Assembly (NCBI RefSeq): GCF_006788895.1
Contig: NZ_VFRA01000001.1
Coordinates: forward strand, 930,001-994,000
Direction: 5' to 3'
DNA: 64,000 bases
Origin: Rhodoglobus vestalii
Lineage (GTDB): Bacteria; Actinomycetota; Actinomycetes; Actinomycetales; Microbacteriaceae
Shown: positions 48,223 to 57,573 of the stretch, piece after piece
Layout: the number at the start of each line of letters is the position of its first letter
Numbering within the stretch: the first letter of the stretch is position 1
Position numbers and translations under genes: made by a program
Notes under the pieces: generated by a model
Seen by the model: the letters and a program-made list of their open reading frames with translations, nothing else
Databases searched by the model: none
Told to the model about the DNA's origin: nothing

Positions 48223-48296
<74 letters not shown>

Positions 48297-48343
48297 CAAA
48301 TTATCGGCTCTGCAAATGATCAGGCTCTTCCCGAGTGCAGGGT

Positions 48344-48379
48344 CGACTGAACGCCTTCCTCCGGGAGTGCGTTCAGTCG
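48344..48379. terminator. Hairpin between tRNA-Pro and tdk
   Basis: Perfect 11-bp stem CGACTGAACGC (48344-48354) with GCGTTCAGTCG (48369-48379). It lies between convergent tRNA-Pro and tdk and could end both transcripts, but neither side has a T-run. Confidence 0.5.
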
Positions 48380-48385
48380 TCGCGC

Positions 48386-49051
48386 CTACGCGAAATCCGC
48401 ATCAGGGGCGCTGCCGTAGCTGAACTCGATCTTCGGCCGCCACCCACTGTTGAGAACACCACCGCTCTCTTCTAGATAGCAGGCTCCGCAGAGCGACTGA
48501 TAGCCGACATCCGCACCATCAATCGCAACCTGGTCTCCGTCAAAAACGAATTCGTTATCCACCGTGCGAGCGTTAAAGACCGCTTTGCGGCCACAACGAC
48601 AAATCGTCTTCAGTTCCTCAAGTGAATGCGCGATCTCGAGAAGGCGCCTGCTCCCGGGAAATGCGACAGTCTGAAAGTCAGTGCGGATGCCGTAGGCCAG
48701 CACCGGAACACCCTCAACGATGGCGATGCGCAGTAGGTCATCCACCTGCGCTTCGCTAAAGAACTGGGCCTCATCGACGAGAAGGCAGCTGACCGGAAGG
48801 CCAGTCTTCTCAAAAACACGAGCACGCTCACGGGCAAAAACCTCGTAAACGTCGTCGGTCGGTGCAATCGTGAAATCCACCTGGCGAGTCACCCCGAGTC
48901 GAGAAATGATGGAATTATCGCCCTTGGTGTCAATGTGCGGCTTCGCCAACAACACCTGCTGGTCGCGTTCCTCATAGTTGAACGCTGCCTGCAGCAGTGC
49001 TGTGCTTTTGCCGCTGTTCATAGCTCCATAGCGAAAATACAGTTTGCTCAT
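48386..49051 (-). CDS. tdk: Thymidine kinase
   Basis: Phosphorylates thymidine to dTMP. The 221 residues fit the type II family: P-loop RYGAMNSGKSTALL, LLVDEAQFF (DEAQ Walker B), and zinc-site cysteines CRCGRKA and CGACYLEE. The lasso region with the deoxyribose-binding residues is in the C-terminal third. The ATG shares one base with the response regulator stop (TAATG), so it is translationally coupled to the two-component genes, an unusual setting for tdk. Confidence 0.94.
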   Translation of the reverse strand: MSKLYFRYGAMNSGKSTALLQAAFNYEERDQQVLLAKPHIDTKGDNSIISRLGVTRQVDFTIAPTDDVYEVFARERARVFEKTGLPVSCLLVDEAQFFSEAQVDDLLRIAIVEGVPVLAYGIRTDFQTVAFPGSRRLLEIAHSLEELKTICRCGRKAVFNARTVDNEFVFDGDQVAIDGADVGYQSLCGACYLEESGGVLNSGWRPKIEFSYGSAPDADFA

Positions 49052-49734
49052 TAGCGTAGGTATCCGTCCTCAGCAGCCCGACGAATCAGGTCAACCTTTT
49101 TACTCGCCGGCCGATTGGCCTTCGCATATTTTTCCCGCACTCTACGAAGATACGTCTTCGCTGTCTCATATTGCACATTCATGCGCTCGGCGACCTGCGG
49201 TGTGGATAGTCCAGAGGCGTACAGCGTGAGCGCATCCGCCTCACCGGCACTGAGTTTTGGTTTAGTGCGATCGGCCGAGCCTGAGGGAAGCGGGCGCCAA
49301 TCAAGCTGCACCCCATCCTCTGCTTCGACGCCCATTACCTGACGTGCGGCATCCATCACCTCCTGCATCGGCAGAGACTTCGAGAGGAAGGTGGCTGCCC
49401 CCGCTGCAAGCGCTCGCTCCCGCGCTTCTCTGGTGTCGAGGCTCGAGAGCACGATCACTTTTGCTCCGGCCGCACGGCACGTGCGTACGCGGGCCTCAAT
49501 CGATACCGGCTCCTTGAGCTGAAAGTCTAAGAACAGTAACTCGGTGGGAAATCGGTCGCTGTGAACCAGTTGAAGCCAGGTGCTTGCCGTGAGCACCACA
49601 TCAAAATCTGGTGCGTTATTGGTGATCCAACTGTTGAGGCTATCGAGCAGCACTTCGTGGTCATCGAGGATCGCGAGTCGGATCGGGGCACGATTGCTGA
49701 GTTGTGCGCTGCCGGGTAATTCAGGGGGTGTCAA
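49051..49734 (-). CDS. NarL/LuxR-type response regulator
   Basis: DNA-binding regulator of about 228 residues. The receiver domain has the acid pair ILDDHE (24-25), phosphoacceptor Asp70 in LLFLDFQ, a Ser in VLSSLD and Lys119 in FLSKS. The C-terminal LuxR helix-turn-helix starts KLSAGEADALTLYASGLSTPQVAERM and ends near TYLRRVREKYAKAN. The start is uncertain: TTG 49734, after AGGT, gives a normal receiver and overlaps the upstream gene by 14 bases; the frame remains open to 49869. Regulated genes are unknown. Confidence 0.85.
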   Translation of the reverse strand: MTPPELPGSAQLSNRAPIRLAILDDHEVLLDSLNSWITNNAPDFDVVLTASTWLQLVHSDRFPTELLFLDFQLKEPVSIEARVRTCRAAGAKVIVLSSLDTREARERALAAGAATFLSKSLPMQEVMDAARQVMGVEAEDGVQLDWRPLPSGSADRTKPKLSAGEADALTLYASGLSTPQVAERMNVQYETAKTYLRRVREKYAKANRPASKKVDLIRRAAEDGYLR

Positions 49735-50914
49735 AGGTGAACCTAACGGTGAGGGATGATGAGCGATGGGAAACCTGAAGGGTGGTGAAGACCACCCGCA
49801 GTACTGCCAGGTAGGGCGCGAGTGTCGAGCGCCACGATGACTCCGGCGACGAAAGAGTGGCTCGCACAATGATTACAGCGCCCGCGTTCGTCTTATCAAT
49901 GACAAGCCGCACGCTGCTCGGCACGATCTGATTGCCGTTCGCCACGGCCTCCACAGCTGTTCGAAGTGCCGTACGCTGCTGCGCTGTCATGGCTTGCGCT
50001 AGCCGGTGCGGGTCTCGCACTCTGGTGCCATCGTCAAGGGCACCGAAGGCGCTGGCCACGACCAACTCAAGCCAACTGCGATTCGCTTCGATGACGATGA
50101 GCTGACGCAGCGTGGATGAGTACGCTGCCGCCCTCTCCTTATCATCGGGGGAAACGATTCCCCGTTTCGCTAGTTCGGTGAACAGTGGCACAACATCCCG
50201 GTTAAGAATGGTCACGCGATCCTGCTGCACGGAGCGCGCGACACTCGCATGTTCACGTTCGAGTTGGCGACGTGCACCGTGTTTCGCCACCGACTCCCAA
50301 CGTTGGTGGCTCAGCACGAGTGAGCGGGCGAACGCTGCTCCCCCGAGCGAAAATGCGAGTACCGGGGTGAGCGCGAATAGTGCGGCTACCATCGGATTTG
50401 CTGGAGTGGCCGAATCTGTCGATCGCATCAAGCCAATGAATCCGGAGGCGATGGAGGCCAGCGCGCCGGCGGTCACGAGCTCACGTACCGGCCGATACGG
50501 GGTCAGCGCCATGCAGGTCGCACCGACGACCACGGGGCCCCAAGCAGCGGTCATGAGGCCGTACGAGCTATCAAATGATGCCGAACTGAGAGCGAACGCG
50601 ATGAGCGATAAGCCGATCGCGGCCACGTGGGTCAACGCGGTGAACGGTGCTCGTGACGAGCTCGTGCCGACTATCAACACCAGCGAAACGGAGGCCACAG
50701 CAAGAAGCGCTAAAACCGCAAGAGTGGGGTGAGTAATGGTATCCCAATGAAGCCACGACGTGACCGACGCTAGCGCGAGAATTCCGATGCCTGTCACCAC
50801 GCTGATGGGGCGCCCGTCAAGCGTTCCGAGCGGATCAAGCTGTTGCATCGCAAGGGGAGTCGAATTTGACCGAGTCAACTCTGCGCGTTGGGTCTGCGCG
50901 GTGTGGGGGGTCAT
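49721..50914 (-). CDS. Sensor-kinase-like membrane protein lacking catalytic motifs
   Basis: A 397-residue protein with five or six hydrophobic segments (about 38-58, 64-83, 92-111, 120-140, 147-163, 176-200), a coiled helical region and a C-terminal domain. Its layout copies the kinase encoded upstream, but the H-box position has QQDRV (near 231) where the kinase has MHDTV, and I find no Asn box or DxGxG glycine box. It is probably a non-enzymatic partner or sensor. ATG 50914 follows GAGAGGGG and overlaps the kinase stop by 4 bases. No established family is recognised. Confidence 0.75.
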   Translation of the reverse strand: MTPHTAQTQRAELTRSNSTPLAMQQLDPLGTLDGRPISVVTGIGILALASVTSWLHWDTITHPTLAVLALLAVASVSLVLIVGTSSSRAPFTALTHVAAIGLSLIAFALSSASFDSSYGLMTAAWGPVVVGATCMALTPYRPVRELVTAGALASIASGFIGLMRSTDSATPANPMVAALFALTPVLAFSLGGAAFARSLVLSHQRWESVAKHGARRQLEREHASVARSVQQDRVTILNRDVVPLFTELAKRGIVSPDDKERAAAYSSTLRQLIVIEANRSWLELVVASAFGALDDGTRVRDPHRLAQAMTAQQRTALRTAVEAVANGNQIVPSSVRLVIDKTNAGAVIIVRATLSSPESSWRSTLAPYLAVLRVVFTTLQVSHRSSSLTVRFTFDTP

Positions 50915-52131
50915 TGAGTGCCCCTCTCCGGCGCAGAAGGCTTCCGTGACGCTGTCGGCACGCGGATCATGACGGAGGTTCCGAGTCCCGGTGTCGACCA
51001 CACCTGAACGGTGCCCGAAATGAGCTCGATTCGGCGTCGCACCGACTGCCTTAGCCCAAGACGGTCCTCCCCGGTCTCCGCCTCCTCAAAGCCCTTGCCG
51101 GCATCGACGACGAGCACGCTCACTTCAGCTGGCGACGCAAAGATGGCCACTTCGGCCTCCATGGTGCCGGAGTGTTTGAGTACATTCACGAGACACTGTT
51201 TAACTGCCGGACCAAGAGCAGCCCCACCACGTGCATCGAGCAGTGACAGCGCGGTCAGGTCTCCGGTCAGTTGGACCTCAAGCCCCAACTCCCGTGCTTC
51301 AGCAACGGCCATTAGCACTTCGCTGCTCTGCCACGCGCTCCCTCCGCTGCCGTGACCCTCGGAGGCTGATTGCAGCAGCCACTCTTCGCCGACGAGCACT
51401 TCTAGGTCTCGGGATATTTGACGCTGGAGGTCTGGGCTGATCGCACCGAAGGGCGCATTAGCGATCGCCGCAAGGTGCCCAAGAACGGTGTCGTGCATTA
51501 CGGCAGCTGAAGTCGCTTCGATCTCGTAACGTAGGGTAGCTAGCTCGTCATCCCGTGCGGCCCGATGCAGACTGGATTGCACCAGCCGCACACCGCGCTG
51601 ACTCCGACGCAGGGCGAGCAGCAGCGCAACGACACAAAGATAGCTCACAAGGACGTTCGGATCGATCATTGTTGTCCCCAGCAGTTGCCAGGCGGCGAGC
51701 GCGACCGCTGCCTCAGCAACAATGAGGCCGATAGTGCACAAGACAATCGCGGTCACCGCAGTGAGCGCTGCTGCACCGGCAACCATGAGCGCAATTTTGG
51801 GCAGGGTGAGTAAATACTGTCCCGCGTTACCTAATGGCGCGAGCTGCGACATCAGCGTCAACGCGAACCAGTAGATCGCCGCGCCACCGATCACGATATG
51901 GGCAACGGAGAAAAAGAGTGTTCGATAGCGGCGGACAAACCACACGGTTATGAGCAACGGAGTGAGCGCCAGAACTGCAGGCCACAGCGCGAGCGTTGTG
52001 TCACCGGCGTAGATGCTCAGTACTCCGGCAATTGCGATTGCCACAATCACGATGGCGATGGTGATTGCCGTTCGGGCAAAGGCTCGACTCACGCTTTCCT
52101 CACGCAGGTGGGCAGGTAAGCCAATAGACAT
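50911..52131 (-). CDS. Membrane sensor histidine kinase (HisKA_3 type)
   Basis: A 406-residue kinase pairing with NarL-type regulators. Six hydrophobic segments span about residues 20-173. The phosphoacceptor histidine is H213 in VMHDTVLGHL. The ATPase domain has the Asn box CLVNVLKHS (Asn315), DAGKGF (342-347) and DRLGLR (355-360), so it should be active. The start ATG 52131 follows GGAG. It is the first gene of a coupled set with the kinase-like protein, regulator and tdk. The signal is unknown; there is no large extracellular domain. Confidence 0.9.
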   Translation of the reverse strand: MSIGLPAHLREESVSRAFARTAITIAIVIVAIAIAGVLSIYAGDTTLALWPAVLALTPLLITVWFVRRYRTLFFSVAHIVIGGAAIYWFALTLMSQLAPLGNAGQYLLTLPKIALMVAGAAALTAVTAIVLCTIGLIVAEAAVALAAWQLLGTTMIDPNVLVSYLCVVALLLALRRSQRGVRLVQSSLHRAARDDELATLRYEIEATSAAVMHDTVLGHLAAIANAPFGAISPDLQRQISRDLEVLVGEEWLLQSASEGHGSGGSAWQSSEVLMAVAEARELGLEVQLTGDLTALSLLDARGGAALGPAVKQCLVNVLKHSGTMEAEVAIFASPAEVSVLVVDAGKGFEEAETGEDRLGLRQSVRRRIELISGTVQVWSTPGLGTSVMIRVPTASRKPSAPERGTQ

Positions 52132-52191
52132 AACGCTCCCCCCGCTGTCGAGCCCTCTGAGGTACAGTATGCCAGTCTTCGGCCTATGCCA

Positions 52192-52213
52192 TGTACCCCA
52201 TTTTCGGGGTACA
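52192..52213. promoter_or_regulatory. Palindrome upstream of the two-component operon
   Basis: TGTACCCC (52192-52199) and GGGGTACA (52206-52213) are perfect 8-bp inverted arms around six bases, 61 bases before the kinase start and 41 bases after the mqo stop. It could be the site of the encoded response regulator (autoregulation) or part of the mqo 3' end; no T-run follows. Confidence 0.5.
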
Positions 52214-52253
52214 GTGCGCCCGGCGAGCCAGGTCGAGACCTGTGTGCACTCCC

Positions 52254-53729
52254 CTACGCGTGGATGTTCAACGCCTTCGCCGTGCGCGCAAGAGTATCGT
52301 GAGCGAGCTCCGGCGAATCAGAAAGCTGCCGCCCAAAGGTCGGAATCATCTTTTCGATCTCGGGACGCCACTCATCCATGCGCTCGGGAAAGCACTTCTC
52401 CACCAGACCAAGCATGATCGGAACCGCAGTAGATGCACCCGGTGATGCCCCGAGCAACCCGGCGATGCTGCCATCGGCAGAGGACACCACCTCGGTACCA
52501 AACTGCAGCACTCCCACCTTTTTTGGATCCTTTTTCATGACCTGCACCCGCTGACCGGCAGTGATGCTGTACCAGTCCTCAGGCTTCGCGTTGGGGATAA
52601 AGTTCCTCAGCTCCGCGAACTTCGTCTCCCGACTCGCAATCAGCTGGCCGAGAAGATACTTCACCAGTGAAAGATTGCTGAGCCCCGCGGCAACCATCGG
52701 CAACAGGTTGTGCCAGCGAATGGAAGCGAACAGATCGAGGACTGATCCGGTCTTCAAGAACTTGGGGCTGAATCCCGCGTACGGACCAAACATGAGACTG
52801 CCCTGGCCATCAACTACGCGCAGGTCGAGGTGAGGAACAGACATCGGCGGCGAGCCCACCGCTGCCTTTCCGTAGACCTTGGCGCTGTGAGCCGCAACAA
52901 CCTCAGGGTTGTCGGTGCGCAAAAACTCGCCACTGACCGGAAAACCGCCAAAACCGCGAATCTCTCTAATCCCGGACTTTTGCAGCAGGTTGAGTGCGTA
53001 GCCGCCAGCACCCACAAAAACGAAGCGCGCGGAGATAGGTTCGACGGGGGTCTCGCCAACGTCGTGACGCATCGAAAGCTTCCACAGCCCATCACGCTGA
53101 CGCCGAAGACCGGTAACCCGAATTTCCGTATTGAGCTGAGCGCCTGACTCAACCAAGTTGTCAACCATAAAGTTGGACAGGGCACCAAAATCGACATCGG
53201 TGCCCGACGGAATGTGGGTGGCCGCGACAGGCTCAGACTTGCGACGACCGGGCATCATCAGCGGTACCCACGAGTGGATGACGGCAGGATCTTCGCTGTA
53301 CTCCATCCCGGCAAAGAGGGGATGATCTTTGAGTGCCTCAAAACGTTTGCGCAAGTATTCGACGTTTGTCTCGCCCCACACGAAGCTCATGTGCGGCGTG
53401 GCGTTGATGAACGAACTGGGTTCGGGCAGGTCACCCTCGCCCACCAAGTACGACCAGAACTGGCGCGACACCTGAAACTGCTCATTGACCGTGACCGCAC
53501 TCGAAATTTCGATCGAGCCATCGCTGTTTTGCGGGGTGTAATTGAGCTCGCACAGCGCGGAATGTCCGGTGCCAGCGTTGTTCCACGGGTTCGAGCTTTC
53601 TTCGGCGAGGTCACCCAAGCGCTCAAAAATTTGGATATCCCAGTCAGGCTGCAACTTCTTGAGCAGTGTTCCCAGGGTGGCACTCATGATTCCGCCGCCG
53701 ATAAGCGCGACGTCGACGGTTTTCTTCAC
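52254..53729 (-). CDS. mqo: Malate:quinone oxidoreductase
   Basis: Peripheral membrane flavoprotein oxidising malate to oxaloacetate and passing electrons to quinone. The 491 residues start VDVALIGGGIMSATLG (FAD fold) and contain NPWNNAGTGHSALCELNYTP, a family hallmark, then VFVGAGGYALNLLQKSGI and a C-terminal LLGASPGASTAVPIML. Expressed alone: a terminator is not evident, and the divergence is with no immediate neighbour. Together with SdhCDAB it feeds the respiratory chain. Confidence 0.96.
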   Translation of the reverse strand: MKKTVDVALIGGGIMSATLGTLLKKLQPDWDIQIFERLGDLAEESSNPWNNAGTGHSALCELNYTPQNSDGSIEISSAVTVNEQFQVSRQFWSYLVGEGDLPEPSSFINATPHMSFVWGETNVEYLRKRFEALKDHPLFAGMEYSEDPAVIHSWVPLMMPGRRKSEPVAATHIPSGTDVDFGALSNFMVDNLVESGAQLNTEIRVTGLRRQRDGLWKLSMRHDVGETPVEPISARFVFVGAGGYALNLLQKSGIREIRGFGGFPVSGEFLRTDNPEVVAAHSAKVYGKAAVGSPPMSVPHLDLRVVDGQGSLMFGPYAGFSPKFLKTGSVLDLFASIRWHNLLPMVAAGLSNLSLVKYLLGQLIASRETKFAELRNFIPNAKPEDWYSITAGQRVQVMKKDPKKVGVLQFGTEVVSSADGSIAGLLGASPGASTAVPIMLGLVEKCFPERMDEWRPEIEKMIPTFGRQLSDSPELAHDTLARTAKALNIHA

Positions 53730-53748
53730 AACTCTACTTTAGCCGCCC

Positions 53749-54438
53749 CTAGCGACCCAAAGTGCGAAGCGCCCGATCCATCTGTGCCGCAATCTCCGCA
53801 TGACCCGCATCATTGGGATGGAGGTTGTCGCTGGCCATCCATTCCGGATGGCCGGCCACCCAATACGAGGCATCGGGAATGTAGTCGGCACCCACCTCTC
53901 GCGCGGCATCGCGCACCCAGGAGATGATCACATCGACGGAGGCTGGACGTTCGGTCTTATACCAAAACGGCTCGACGACAATGAGCCGGGTGTTCGGGAG
54001 TTCCATCGATAGGCGCTCGAAATCACTCATTATCTGGCCGGGGAGTTCATCTGCGTAGGCTTTGTAGGTGAAATTATCGTTGAGCCCTATCGTCACGATG
54101 ACAGCATCCGGATTGTCACCAATGATGAGACCGGGTACGTCGCCTTCGCCAAAAAGTTCGCGATTTCTCATAAAACCCAAACCGCTGACGCTCGGATTGA
54201 ACTCGCTCCAGCCGTACTGCTCACTGAGAACCGTCGACCATCGCCGTTGCTCAGAAGTCGCCCCGGTTCCGTAGGTATACGAGTCACCATAAAAAGCGAC
54301 GCGATAACCATCGTGCTCTGCGGCCGCAACGATAACCGGCTCATCTTTCACGACAGCACTCGTGCACGCTGACAGCCCAAGCGCCAAGACGAGCATCGTG
54401 GCAGCGAAGATTCTGCAAGGCAGCCGGGTGAATGTCAT
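53749..54438 (-). CDS. SGNH/GDSL-type hydrolase lipoprotein
   Basis: A predicted secreted lipid-anchored esterase of 229 residues. A signal segment ends in lipobox LSAC. The SGNH blocks are FYGDSYTYG (Ser nucleophile), SGLGFMRN (Gly), GLNDN (Asn) and DNLHPND (Asp-His). The substrate is unknown; relatives deacylate lipids or acetylated sugars. It lies 19 bases upstream of mqo and 39 bases after asd on the same strand. Confidence 0.85.
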   Translation of the reverse strand: MTFTRLPCRIFAATMLVLALGLSACTSAVVKDEPVIVAAAEHDGYRVAFYGDSYTYGTGATSEQRRWSTVLSEQYGWSEFNPSVSGLGFMRNRELFGEGDVPGLIIGDNPDAVIVTIGLNDNFTYKAYADELPGQIMSDFERLSMELPNTRLIVVEPFWYKTERPASVDVIISWVRDAAREVGADYIPDASYWVAGHPEWMASDNLHPNDAGHAEIAAQMDRALRTLGR

Positions 54439-54477
54439 ATCGGGAGTGTGAGCGACTTCGGCGGGAGGGTGCTCCCG

Positions 54478-55554
<1,077 letters not shown>

Positions 55555-55611
55555 CTACCTCTGTGTTCACAGCCATCGCCGCGAACCGTGAACTGTGTGA
55601 CCTGCGACTGG

Positions 55612-56877
55612 CTAGCGGCCAGTTCCTCCATGGACAACCGCATCCTCGTCACCATCAAGCCCAAACGCCGTGTGAACAACCCGCACCGCTTCTGCCACCG
55701 TATCGGCACGAGTGACCACCGAGATGCGAATCTCACTCGTCGAAATCATTTCCATGTTAATTCCCGCCTCGAACAGAGCGGTGAATAGTCGGGCGGAGAC
55801 TCCGGCGTTGGTGCGCATTCCGCCACCCACCACCGAGAGCTTTCCGATCTGGTCATCGTGCTGAAGCGACTCGAAGCCGACCTCTTCTTGTTGGAAGGTC
55901 AGTGCACGCAGCACGTCTTCGGCATCCGACTTTTTCAGGGTGAATGAGATGTCGGTGCGGCCCGTCGATGCCAGAGAAACGTTCTGAACGATCATGTCGA
56001 TGTTGGCGTTGGCTGAGGCCACAATCGTGAAGATCTGGGCGGCCTTGCCGGGAACGTCGGGAACCCCCACGACCGTAATCTTTGCTTCGCTCAGATCGGA
56101 GGCGACACCTGTGATGATTGCTTCTTCCACGCTCTCTCCATCCTTCGGATTGACTACTAACGTGCCCGTATTGTTGTTGAACGATGAACGCACATGAATC
56201 GTTACGCCGTGTCGACGCGCATACTCAACGGCACGCACATCAAGAACTTTTGCCCCCGCTGCCGCAAGCTCCAACATTTCTTCGCACGTCACGATGTTGA
56301 CTTTGCGCGCAAATTTCACCAACCGTGGGTCTGCGGTGAAAACACCATCGACGTCGGTATAAATCTCGCAGGTTTCAGCGCCGAGAGCCGCGGCAAGAGC
56401 CACCGCGGTCGTATCTGAACCTCCACGACCAAGGGTGGTGATGTCGCCGGTGCCGCGATTGAAGCCTTGGAACCCGGCAACAATGGCGACGGCGCCATCA
56501 TCGAGAGCTTCCTTTACCCGGCGTGGGGAGACCTCAACGATGCGCGCTGCACCGTGTTGGGCATCCGTAACCATTCCGGCCTGACTGCCGGTGTAACTGC
56601 GGGCATCGACACCCAAACTTTTGATCGACATCGCTAGGAGCGCCATCGAAATTCGTTCGCCCGCCGTGAGCAACATGTCGAGCTCACGGCCGGAGGGCAC
56701 CGGTACAACCTGTGAGGCGAGATCGAATAGTTCATCGGTGGTGTCCCCCATCGCTGAGACCACCACGATGACGTCGTTTCCGGCTTTGCGGCTCTCGACG
56801 ATGCGCTTTGCGACACGCTTAATACTCTCAGCGTCGGCAACGGATGAGCCACCGAACTTCTGAACGATGAGGCTCAT
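55612..56877 (-). CDS. lysC: Aspartate kinase
   Basis: Phosphorylates aspartate, the first step of the aspartate amino-acid family. The 421 residues open SLIVQKFGGSSVADAESI; GRGGSDTTAVALAAALGAE and DVDGVFTADPRL are conserved. Two ACT domains (about 265-420) provide feedback control. ATG 56877 is five bases after AGGAG; the frame extends to 56943 without a good start. Relatives make a second, short subunit from an internal start in the ACT half; I cannot confirm that here. A promoter and nested inverted repeats lie upstream. Confidence 0.95.
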   Translation of the reverse strand: MSLIVQKFGGSSVADAESIKRVAKRIVESRKAGNDVIVVVSAMGDTTDELFDLASQVVPVPSGRELDMLLTAGERISMALLAMSIKSLGVDARSYTGSQAGMVTDAQHGAARIVEVSPRRVKEALDDGAVAIVAGFQGFNRGTGDITTLGRGGSDTTAVALAAALGAETCEIYTDVDGVFTADPRLVKFARKVNIVTCEEMLELAAAGAKVLDVRAVEYARRHGVTIHVRSSFNNNTGTLVVNPKDGESVEEAIITGVASDLSEAKITVVGVPDVPGKAAQIFTIVASANANIDMIVQNVSLASTGRTDISFTLKKSDAEDVLRALTFQQEEVGFESLQHDDQIGKLSVVGGGMRTNAGVSARLFTALFEAGINMEMISTSEIRISVVTRADTVAEAVRVVHTAFGLDGDEDAVVHGGTGR

Positions 56878-56924
56878 TGTTCTCCTGAAGCAAGATCTAG
56901 CGGGCACCACGTGCCCAGAGTGCG

Positions 56925-56953
56925 AGTCTAACGGTGCAGACACTGCCCGCTAA
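56925..56953 (-). promoter_or_regulatory. lysC promoter with overlapping inverted repeats
   Basis: On the minus strand TTAGCG (56948-56953) and TAGACT (56925-56930) are separated by 17 bases. Perfect 9-bp arms TAGCGGGCA (56898-56906) and TGCCCGCTA (56944-56952) flank the -10 and overlap the -35, and GGGCAC-CAC-GTGCCC (56902-56916) lies in the leader. Confidence 0.55.
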
Positions 56954-56970
56954 TTGGGTTACGGCCAGTG

Positions 56971-57570
56971 CTAGTGATCGACAGTTCGGCGGCCCTCGAA
57001 GGCCCTGCCGAGCGTCACTTCGTCGGCGTATTCCAAATCTCCACCAACCGGGAGGCCGGATGCGAGGCGCGAAATTCGAAGGTTGGGTTGAACCAGAAGC
57101 CGCGTGAGGTAGGTAGCGGTGGCTTCACCTTCGAGGTTGGGGTCGGTCGCGATGATGACTTCTGTGACGACACCGTCAGCCAACCGGCCCAATAATTGCT
57201 TGATGCGCAACTGGTCGGGGCCGATTCCATCGATGGGGCTGATAGCCCCACCAAGTACATGATACAGCCCCGAAAATTCGCGAGTGCGCTCGATGGCGAC
57301 AACATCTTTGGCTTCTTCGACAACACAGATGGTGGCCGGCGATCGGCGCGGGTTACGGCAAATGGAGCAGGTTTCGTGCTCCGTCACATTGCCGCAGATG
57401 GCGCAGAAATGCACTTTATCTCGGATGTCGTTGAGCAGTTCTGCGAGTCGACGGACGTCGAAACTTTCGGTCTGCAAAATGTGGAAGGCGATGCGCTGAG
57501 CAGACTTGGGGCCGATGCCGGGAAGACGACCGAGTTCGTCGATCAGTTCTTGAACAATTCCGTCGTACAC
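56971..57570 (-). CDS. recR: Recombination protein RecR
   Basis: Works with RecF and RecO to load RecA at gaps. The 199 residues have the N-terminal helix-hairpin-helix ([20 protein letters not shown]), the zinc finger [16 protein letters not shown], and the Toprim domain with [12 protein letters not shown] and [15 protein letters not shown]. The start lies 3 bases after the dnaX stop, the classical dnaX-recR pair. lysC follows downstream with its own promoter. Confidence 0.97.
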   Translation of the reverse strand: MYDGIVQELIDELGRLPGIGPKSAQRIAFHILQTESFDVRRLAELLNDIRDKVHFCAICGNVTEHETCSICRNPRRSPATICVVEEAKDVVAIERTREFSGLYHVLGGAISPIDGIGPDQLRIKQLLGRLADGVVTEVIIATDPNLEGEATATYLTRLLVQPNLRISRLASGLPVGGDLEYADEVTLGRAFEGRRTVDH

Positions 57571-57573
57571 GGG

